Assembly (NCBI GenBank): GCA_963971285.1
Contig: OZ020256.1
Coordinates: forward strand, 4,590,501 to 4,654,500
DNA from: Astropecten irregularis
Taxonomy: Eukaryota; Echinodermata; Asteroidea; Paxillosida; Astropectinidae
Direction: 5' to 3'
DNA: 64,000 nt
Both the position numbers and the translations under genes were made by a program. Shown piece after piece: positions 1 to 10,300 of this stretch (position 1 is the stretch's first letter; each line of letters starts with the position of its first letter). The notes under the pieces were generated by a model. The model was not told the origin of the DNA, ran no database searches, and saw only the letters and a list, made by a program, of their open reading frames with translations.

Positions 1-30
1 AGAGGTGCAATTTGGCAGCCATGGCTAGAA

Positions 31-180
31 ACAGGTTTCACTAACTTTAACGATTATCGCTAAAGCCCAAATCCATCGCTAAACAGAAAATCGCTCGCCA
101 CTTTGTGTAGCAAATTTCCATTTCGCGATGGATTTGGGCTTTAGCGATGATCGCAAAACGTTAGCGAAATCGGCTCCTGG
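31..180. repeat. Palindromic MITE-like element
   Basis: Arms of about 48 nt (33-80 and 125-175) are near-perfect inverse copies; the shared core reads ATCGCTAAAGCCCAAATCCA. The two arms flank a short spacer and would form a long hairpin. No open frame and no clear target duplication. Confidence 0.7.
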
Positions 181-239
181 TTTCATTCTTTGGCACAGAA
201 TGTGGCGGTCATTGATTGAAGACAGCAAAATGTCATAAG

Positions 240-610
240 CCATGTCCGCACTGGATTTTTTGTGGGCAAAGTTACCGAGACGCTGGGTACTTTACCCATT
301 TTAAGTCCAGCGCGGACATCTCAGAAAGTCTTCCTCTCAGTTACTTTACCCGACCTGTGCGGGCATTTTACCGGCCAGCTTCTGCCCAGGAAGAATTCCC
401 GAGACACTTTTCCTCAGACGAAAAGTCTAGTGTAGTCAGGTACCCTCATGAGCCCAGTATTGACAGCTCGGTAATTCTTCTGCACGAACTCGGTATAAGT
501 TACCTGAGTCGAAAGTCCAAGTGCGGACACTGGAAATATTTGCCCGTTTTTCATTTTAATACCCATAGGCTCGGTGAGACCCCCGGGGAAAAGTCCAGTG
601 CGGACAGGGC
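240..610. repeat. Irregular repeat of an AGTCCAGTGCGGACA motif
   Basis: Variants of AGTCCAGTGCGGACA occur at about 304, 423, 514 and 592, and inverted near 242. CGAGAC-like words often precede them. Spacing is 119, 91 and 78 nt, so it is not a simple tandem. The open frame across it has no recognised family. Confidence 0.5.
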
Positions 611-716
611 TATAGATATGTTTCTGGTCACAAATAGCAACGACGCAATGAAGACCAAGGTTTATGTGTTTATTGCTTGTCTACATAACAACCATTAGTT
701 TCTGCTTCAGCCAACC

Positions 717-1170
717 ACTGGCTTTCCTAGCAGCCCACTTTAGTACTCTTAGCAACCCAGAAGCACCCTTAAAAACCCAATGGCATCTTAACAACCCATT
801 AACACCCACAGAAAGCCCCAGCAACTAACTGGATTCCCTAGCAACCCACTAGTACCCTTAACAACCCACTGGTGGCTCTCTCAACCCACTGGTACCCCTA
901 TGACTCCTTGCAATTCCTAAAACATCCTAGTGACACTCCTAACATCTGGCACCCCTCCCAACATACTGGCACACCTAGCCATAAACTGGCACCAACAACA
1001 ACCCCACGGCCACCCAGGAAGTAGCAACCATCTGGGCACTCCTAGCAACCATCTGGGCACACCTAGCAACCATCTGGGCACTCCTAGCAACCATCTGGCC
1101 ACACCTAGCAACCATATGGCCAAACATAGCAACCATCTGGCAACACCTAGCAACCAACCGGCAAACAACA
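717..1170. repeat. Minisatellite (AACCCACTGGT / CTAGCAACCATCTGGGCA units)
   Basis: The left part holds degenerate units of the form CCCTTAACAACCCACTGGTA. From about 1016 to 1160 a cleaner unit of about 20 bases (CTAGCAACCATCTGGGCACA) is repeated seven times. It lies in the CDKL5-like intron just downstream of exon 6. Both strands read through as short open frames, which is a by-product of the repeat. Confidence 0.8.
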
Positions 1171-1190
1171 ATCCCAGTCACAGACATTGA

Positions 1191-1290
1191 GGGCCTGTTT
1201 GTTTGGTCGCCATATTGATCTTGCAATTCCACGTGGCAGGCAGGATATGCTAAATTGTGATCAGGAGCAGCTTTTGAGCCCTGGATCACT
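1191..1290. repeat. Element-like stretch starting GGGCCTGTTTGTTTG
   Basis: Starts with the same GGGCCTGTTTGTTTG that ends the inverted-repeat element at 5487-5606. No matching right arm was found. It lies immediately downstream of CDKL5 exon 6. Confidence 0.3.
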
Positions 1291-1324
1291 GATCGCGCTG
1301 TTAAACTGAAACTGGATTCCTTAC

Positions 1325-1380
1325 CTGACTTTCTCTGGGGGGACCCCATTGGGCATCTCCTCCAACAGTTCAAGCATGTT
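1325..1380 (-). CDS. CDKL5: CDKL5-like coding exon 6 (last exon in window)
   Basis: Encodes NMLELLEEMPNGVPPEKV plus two bases. Acceptor ctttttgcag, donor AG|GTAAGG. The next exon should begin with the equivalent of SYIYQLI and is not found before position 1, so the gene continues off the left edge. Confidence 0.95.
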
Positions 1381-4300
1381 CTGCAAAAAGGAAACAAAAC
1401 AGATGGAGATATTTAAATACAAACTGGTTCAAACAACAACAGTCAATAACACTACAGGTAAATACTTTTTTTCATATTAGATTGATAATTTTCATGATGG
1501 GAAGATCCACTTGACTTTTTACCTAATAAACAAAGGTATACACTAAATAATACACAAATTATACAGTAAAAATGCAGGTTTTTTCTTAATTTCAAGACCC
1601 ATTCTAAATTATTTCCAATGTAGGCATTTCTTTTTAAGGTACAGATGATTCTAAAGGATTCTCCCTATAATTCAAGTCTCTTTTATTCAATGCAGATACG
1701 GGACAATCAATTAAACATGGCAGTATCCACAGTGAAAGAGCAATGATGACTTTGCCATGATGCATTGAGCACTTGCGCTTGGTAATGCAATTTAGATGCC
1801 AGGGCAATCGTTCATAGCCGAATTACACAACGTACGCTGAAGTCAATTTAACATCAGACTCTTGCAGTGAACAATTAAAGGTAATATCATACTTTGGTTT
1901 TTATCAAAGAAATACAGATTCATTGGCAAAAATATCAAGACAGATACAGCAACAGTCATCTGTGAAAATTGCAGTCCCATACAATGCCCACTTTTTGAGA
2001 AAACAGTGAAAAACAGCCACGGTATTTCTTAAGTCTTTTCTCTTTTATTTTTGATCTTTTAAAAGATCAAAAAGATTTTTGGTTGTTGTTTGACTAATTT
2101 CAGGATAAATGCACCATTGCAGACGTAAAAAATTTAACGGTATGTTTCTACTACCACCATCTTCATAGCCTGTAAGTTATACGTAAATCTGTTAACATTT
2201 CTGTTTTGGTTTCTTACCGAAGTATGATACTACCTTTAAAGGACCTCCTGAGGGCAATTGAAAATGTCACTCTGTTATCATTTCTTTGTAGTCCTATAAT
2301 AATGTATAATTATGAAGGAAGCACGGAAACACAAAATTCCACCAAATTTCAGCATTTTGTCCCTTTTTCCCCTTTTCTATCCAATACATTCAAGTTGCAT
2401 CAATGCTATTGATTATCAAAGCGCAGTGTGTTGACACAGCTGACTCGAGTGCCTTGCTAAAATGAAAAGGCAGCATATTAAACATTCACTTGTGAAACGA
2501 GTGCAATTGATAGAACTGGATTACCCAAAAAAAAAATCTAAAAAAAATTTCAATGTGATTATTGTGACGCCGGATGTGTTCTTTTGGAGTCACATATTAA
2601 CGCACCACAGGAGTGCAGGTGATAAAACATAATAAAAGCGCACTTAATAATAGGTACGTGCAGAACGTCATACATTATGGACATAAAATCAACATAATAA
2701 TCATAACCATATGAAATCAAACAGCCTGCCAGTCTATGTGTGTTTACTGTGGCAACGTGACTTGGGTTGTTTTCATTATGCTTCAATTTTCAAAAAAACA
2801 GGAAAGTACATGTATTAAAAATGGCCACAGACACTGTATTGATTTCCAGTTAAGAACGCCCCTTTTTATTACTGTGGTTCTCATTTCCGACCGACCCATA
2901 TTTTGGGCTCCAACCGAAGAAAAAACAACAACCTTTTTTTGCCGCTGACCCTGTCCAGAAGGACATAATATAAATTCAAGAAAAAAAAAAAAAATTCCAG
3001 AATTTCTGGGGACAAATTTTGCCAATAAGCTACATTTTTCCCTTTCTATCACAGAAATGATAAAAAAATATTCAAACGAGATTACAGTGAATACAATGAA
3101 AATTTCTCATCATTTTCTTCAGGTTTTGTGTATTCCGCCAGATTTTTTTTTGCACCAAACTTTTTTTTTGTCCGACCGACCGACCCTCCCTCAAGGTGAA
3201 CAAGAAATGAGAACCACAGTTATAAAAAGGGGCGCACTTATACAAAAGTGGCAATTCAGTTTTATTAATAGTGCTTGGCCGCGCAATTTGGCTTCAACTT
3301 GAATTGTTCACGTACTGTTTACTGCAGTAGATCTATGGTAATTAAAAAAGGACATGTAATGCATGAATGGGCTCTACATACATGTAGGAATAGTCACAGT
3401 ATTTTTTTTTCCTTTTTCCACTTTCTTTGAGTTCAGTCATGATCGCATACCTCCTTTCAGAAGTATGAAAGGAATGGATTTTCATGCATTTAAGCCCTTC
3501 TATAACAGCTCCTAAATGGCATTTATTATGTACATTTGCCTTAGAATTGACAACAAGGAAATATGTCACTTGGGTCACATTCTTTGAATGAGGCATTGAG
3601 CCGGAGATCCCACCTAGAGTGTACAGAATCAGGATCGATGCACATGAGAGAACCTATAGAAGTTACCGGTATCACAAAAGTACCAGTTTGTCCCTGGTGT
3701 GCTTGATAACCCAGTGTTTATGTACATGGTGTACATGTATACAGTGCTATCTATTCATGGGCCTGTAGCGGGATACCAGTGTCATACAAGTACACATTTG
3801 TTATTATTCCATTATTTTCACAAATAGGGCATTAGGGAGACATAATACATCTGAAACGTGGACATTTGGGAGACATCGGGAATTAGGGAGATATTTCAAT
3901 GTCTCAATAAGGTATCAGCTATACCTTTTAAAGACATTTTTTTATGGTCCATAATAGAAGACAGAGAATGTACTCAATATGTTATTTTCAAGTTCATTGG
4001 TTTGGAGGATATGTATAGTATAGTAATCGGTATAAGTAAAGTTTTGTGCATGACCCTATGGGAATGTCTCCCTAAGTACCAACATCCTCGGTTCATTATG
4101 TTACCCAACTATTGTAGTATTTTTGCATTATGTTTGTTTCAATGTTTTGGATCTGTTTAAACTTTAATGGGCGACTGGATTCAACCAAATTGTTCCTCCT
4201 CAGGCAAATCTTTACATCGGCTTCACATTACAATTCTGGCACTTTCAAGACCTGTTATCACAGATGGGCACAGCATGTCAGAAAAAACCCAATGCCTCAT

Positions 4301-7300
4301 GCATGCCATGAGGTCATCTCAGTCAGTGTTCTAGCTATCACACAGAACTATAGCTTTATATGGTTCTACCATCACACTGCAGTTTAGTGGTTAGTGTCCT
4401 GAAGGGAAATGACCTTTGACCTTTGATATCAATATCCTCCCATGTTCAAACTATTGAAGCAACTCACCAGTGCTACTAAACACAGATTTTCATTGATAAG
4501 GGCTATGAATATCACTCAGCTTCTTATCAGCAAATGAAGCTTAGCAATGGTCTTTTTATTTTTCACTGGGCAGCTTGCCTGTATCATTTTTTTGGACTGT
4601 TACTGGGCAATGTTTCAGCTATCAGTTTCTATCCTTCTTCTTCTTTCGTATGAGGTGAGTAGCTAGGCGATGTCGTTTAGCTCTTTCAGCCATCTCACTG
4701 TATCCATGTTGGGGTTGATGAGATCAAGGTCTATGACCCATGGTGGGTGAAGTTTCTATCCATATTTTCAGTAGGTTGGGGTAAGATTTACTCTTGGTAA
4801 TCCCTGGTACTTGGCTCAATAAGGCATCACTTTCCAGTTTCAGATATCGTTAAAAAGAATCTATTCTGAGAGGAGTGGAGGCACTTACCCTTTCCACATA
4901 TTCAAAGACGAGGTACAGCTTGCCCCTCCGTCTGAAGGCTTCCCTGAGGGGAAATAAGAATCGTGGTCGAGAAATCAATTGGTATTTATGATGTTTTGGT
5001 TGAAGTTTTCGCTGCATGAGGCAGTGCTGTGAGACTCGATCGAGTCCGGTCTTGGACTCGAGACCGGACTCGAGACAGATTTTGCCAGACTTGGTCTCGG
5101 ACTCGGAGGTTTGTAAATCAGACTTGGTCTCGGACTCAGTCTCAAATGGACTTGACTCGGTCTCGGACTGACCGGACTCGAATACAGCACTGGCATGAGG
5201 TGCCATGAGATTGACAGACCCCTGCTTAGCACGTTAGTGTGCTGGTTTTGACCAAATTATCCTCCAATCTGACTTCCAGGGGCAAATTGTCTGCTAGCTT
5301 GCCCTAAAAGCAAGTTAGTGTCTTAATCCATCAACCATCTTTCTGTCAGGTTCCCTAAAATAATCTCACAAGCCTGAACAACAATGATAATGAATAAATG
5401 GCACATTACGTACTCAAAAAGCAGCTGAAAGGTCATGGATAAATGCCCAACATAAGAGAGATGTCGCAGAGCAATGATGAGCCTATGGGCCTGTTTGTCT
5501 AACGCACAAGATCTCGAATCTTGCTGATCCGGATCCCATTTTAACGTACTCTGCATAGGATGTGGATCTGTAAATCTGGGATCTCGTGCGATAAACAAAC
5601 AGGCCCTTCTGTTGATCAAACATAGTCGTGAAAAGTATACACAATGCACTATCGAAAATGTACTCAAATTCAAATTTTAGCCCTACAATCTTGAAAGGAA
5701 GCCTCTTTGAGTAACCCTATGTAATAACAGCCAGACTCCTTCAAGTTGTAGTCTCCTAAATCCATGAGTGGAATCAACATTGGTTCTTACTTGAGTTCCA
5801 CAATGTTCTCCTGCTTGAGCTGCCTGAGTACCTTGAGTTCCCTGAGGGTGGTACGCCGTACATCCTCGTTATCTGCCACAAGATCAGCACCAGATTAGAC
5901 AGTTAGACACATAAGACAGAATAGCACTCCGCACTAATGAGGTCACACAAGTGATTAAGCCATCGCGCGCATAAAATCCCAGGATGTCAGACAAACTTTT
6001 CATGCATGCACATGCATGCACACAAGCACACCCACCACACGTTTGCCTGAGATCCTGTGTGACGTCACAGCATTTAGCCTGCTATTTTTAGCGCAAGTGC
6101 GGAGAGCGCTATTCAAATGCAATAGGGCTTTTTCAAAATGGAGTCTCAGGCTCAGGCACCATTTTGTATTTCCATTCTAAAATAACAGGTATCAGAATGG
6201 AGGCTTTTGGCTGCGGTTCGGAAGTAGATGTTCTGGTTTGAAAATGAAAACAGAGCTTCAGCTTCAATGAGCTGAGCCAGCATGTGATTTTTTCATGTGC
6301 ACTCACAAGCACTGAGAATACAGTGCTCATCCACATCGGTGAAGGGCAAACCTAATTTGCATATGACACTAATCTTGTTCACCAAATGTTGTGCAATTGA
6401 ATGTACTATGTTGTCTTGAGACCCAAAAGCTGGAGACAAGTTTATGATTTTGAATAATTTTTCAAGGGAATTTCTGTCATGGCTCTCCTCTTGCTGCATG
6501 TATGTAGATTAGGCCTAAAAAAAATTGCTGTGTTGCCCTCAGCGAACAGCCGTAAAATGCCAAAACTTTGGGTCGGGATTTTTTTTTTCTCCGAGTCCTA
6601 AAGTATAAAACTCACCATTTTTGACAGAAAATGTCAGATTTAGCAGTAAAAAAGCGTGTCTCCTCAAAACGACCCAAGACCGTTGATTTATGAGCCCTGG
6701 TGACCATAAATCCTGTATTTATTCTTAAATGTTTGAAAGTCGGCCAAAAAAAAAAAAAAATATCGACCGACCGACCCAAAATTTTAGTTTTTCCACTTGA
6801 GGGCAACACAACAATTTTTTTTGTTGGCCTTATGCATACCAGTACAAGACACATGAGCCCGGAATTATTTTGACCGCTAGCATTAATCTCATAACTACCC
6901 ATGACAACAGAAACTTTTGTCAAATTTTATCCTGCTTGACTCGGTACATCCCTATCCATGTCAATATTGATGCAACGCCAAGATGGCACGAACGCTGATT
7001 TATAACAAAATACCCAAACTCAAGACCTGGAATAAAAATCCTAATCCTCTTTCAGGGTTTTTTGTCCCTCTTTTCTCAAAGCCCAGCCAGCTTACGAGGG
7101 ATCAATAAATCTCTCTAGTGGTGACCAGGTATTCCTGGTATGAAGTCTCATTGTGTAAATTCCTATTGCAAGCTTCCAACATAGTGGATGGACCATTGAG
7201 TTGGTCCACTGCATGGATTAGCATGATCCTGGGCTTTGACAACAACTGGAGACTAATCCCTCCTTTTGATAGAGTGATGGCAGTCAGCAGAGCATGAAAA

Positions 7301-10300
7301 CCTCAAGGCAAGGCTGGGGGACCAGTTGTGACAGAATGGGTCTTGTGAGGTGTAAGGCTTTTTGCCCCTACTGCTGCCTATGGGAACATAAATTATACAC
7401 CCCCCTCAGGGCATGGGGCTGGTATCCAAGCGATGCTGCTCGGTCCAGAGGAGTCACATAAATGATACTCTGTCAGGAAGCTGCAGGCCACCTCCATGAT
7501 TAACCATGGACAAGCACGTAATAATCAATCGTTTCACGAATGGCCAGTCTTCGTGTTATTCCTTTCCCTTCAATCTTTCTCCTGCTGTTCACAAACACTT
7601 CCCTTTTCATCACATCCAAGAACTTCTACTACTGAGCTCATTTGTACGGCTTCATTATCAGCAATCAGTCGATGTACTAGTACTAATGGATCATTCCCAT
7701 ACAGCCAGTGATGTAAGCTTATCAAATAGGCCCCCTCCAGTTTTCAAACCCACACCTCAACTGCCAAACTTATGACCAAAATTATTATTATACTAACAAA
7801 CTCAATGCCATTCCTGACAAGTACATGAAAAGAGGATACTGAATAACACACGCAATCTGATCACATACATATTTCTTTTGACTTCCTGTAATCTTGCTCA
7901 TTCCGACATATTTCGATCCATTTCAAATATAGGATTTCTCTCTCACAAAGAAATGCCATAAGATGGTCAAATTTCATCTAGAAAATAATCCTAGCATCTT
8001 CTGGAATATTCTTTTCTTGGTAAAAGGTAATTTATGTACATTCTCCCACAGACAAAAAACAGAAGTTCAGTGCAAATTAAACTAAATGTTAAAAAATAAA
8101 AATAAACGACAACAAATCTGTGACAAAAGTAAATTAGAACAGCAATGCTGTCATGGCTCGCTGCAGCCTTACGTGCAGCTACAAACTTGATAGCAAATAA
8201 AAATATTTTTAAAATGTAACAATTTTCTTTCCGGATTAAAATAATTAATTTTAAGAGTATAAACTCTAATTTGAGGTTGAGGAGGTGAATCATATTACGT
8301 TCCCAAAAATATGAAGCACTGAAAAATTTCAACTTTTCATCCGAATAAAAAAAAAACTTTAAACTTTCATGCGGACGGCCCAACTGTCAGACGGACGGAA
8401 ATCGGTATTACATAGACTCGCACTGCTTTGCAGCAGCTCAACAAAAATGAGAAGCGAAACAATAGTACATGTCACCCACAAAATGTAGACTTTTCCAAAT
8501 TTATGTTTGTTTTTGGAGAAAAAAATGTAGAGCGAGAGAATGACTGCCAAAGGCAGGTCTTACCTTCACTGTCTTTGAATTTCTTTATAGCAACAACCTC
8601 GCTGCTCTCCTGGAAAAATACAAATCAGAAGAACGACATTGATTTAATGATAATTGAACTGATTTTTTAACTTTTTGGTCAAAATTAAGCACAAGTTTAC
8701 ATAAAAATATAAATTTATATAATAATTAATTATGCATCAAGCAATAATTTTAAAGCTCTTTCACCCCTTTCCCAAATTTGATTACAGTAAACTTTTAACA
8801 TTCGATAATTTTTTCAATGTCACATTTAATGCTTTTTATTATACCCTAACTGTTGAAAACACATCTCTGACACAGAGTATACAGTAAAAACACAATCCTA
8901 TAGTAGACTGCCAATGAGAGTACTTGATATAACACTAACATTCCATGGAATCGGGTTACCTATCCAATAGCACTTCATACAAATATACTGCGAAGTTGGA
9001 CAGCTTGAATTTCAAACCGTTTTCCAATCTAGACTTCAAAGCAACGTGCACAAAACTCACACACATTTCTCACTCCACATATTACAAGTATTAGATGAAT
9101 CACTTAAAAATTCATAAATTGTTCACACACATTAAAAAAAAATAGTACTAAATCTTTAATTTGTTCCCTTTTTTTACTGTGAAAAAAATTTTCCATTCAT
9201 TTTTCATAAGCTGATTAACTAAAGTTTTTGAATTATCGAGCAAATAAACTAGTAACACATACATTTCATAATTATGGAGTAAAAATTGTAAACTCAAATT
9301 TTCACCATTAGTTTCTAGTACAGTGTACACTAACATGTACAGTACATTACATATCGCAAGATCTAAATTTAGAGCTTATGAAATATGGAAAGCTGAAAAT
9401 ATCTGCGGAAATACTGTACATACGCAGTGCAACTTGCAAACAGTTCAAATGATCATACAGGAAGATGGTTGCCATAGCAACACCCAAGGAGATTCCAATG
9501 TGACCATCCCATGGGGGTGGGGAGGGGGTGTCTGCGATTGCATTTTCCGTATATTTTACAAGTTGAGGGGCATATATTATCGAACAAAGACAGAAAAAAA
9601 AATTCCACATGTAGAAAGTGCATATTAGATGTATACATGTATTCCGATGCAAACATCGGAAAGAAAGATTAGTATAGCTGATGGATCACATTTTCCATGT
9701 GCGGTCCAACAAAATATGATCTGTCATTTGCAGTTTAAAACATCCTGCAAATTGGGTAATGATGCCTGTACAAATACATTCATTACAACAGCCATTGGCT
9801 AATGCTTTGACTAATGGATCACGTCTGCCTGAAATGCAATTAATTATATACGACTGAAGTGGCTATAAAGCAACCAGCTTCCTCCTATTACACTGTAACG
9901 ATCTGGCTTCTGAGCGAATATTACTCAGTTATTAAGTACTATATTCCTCTGACATGCAGGTTCTGCTAGAATCAGACTGCAATGTCATAAATCATTCCAT
10001 CTTATTACGGTTTAGCCACCTGCGCAGTTCAAATTAAAAAAAATTCTATAAAAGAACAACTCGGGTTATTTTTGCAACCTTCTTTACTCTCCAAAAAGCT
10101 CTGCTCTACACTAATGACGTCACAAAATCCCTGGATGTCAGACAAACATTGTCTCACACAAGTGGGTGTACATGGACGTGCACACGCACACATGTTGCAT
10201 GGTTGCAATGTTTGTCTGAGATCCGGTGCTATTTTTAGCGCAAGTGCGGAGCGCTATTGTGTATATAATTCTCTTTTGGTAGTTTTTTGGAAGGAAAGTT

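Noticed and set aside
216-698. A 160-residue plus-strand open frame
   Set aside because: It covers the irregular AGTCCAGTGCGGACA repeats, has no recognised motif and no splice context.
917-1397. Open frames encoding WLLGVPRWLL and GTPSNHLGTPSNHL repeats
   Set aside because: Direct products of the minisatellite; present on both strands and without initiation or family support.
4850-5206. A 118-residue minus-strand frame with ETESETKSD repeats joined to FRRRGKLYLVFEYVE
   Set aside because: Only the 4889-4943 part is a real CDKL5 exon. The rest is read-through into the intron and the hAT-like element.
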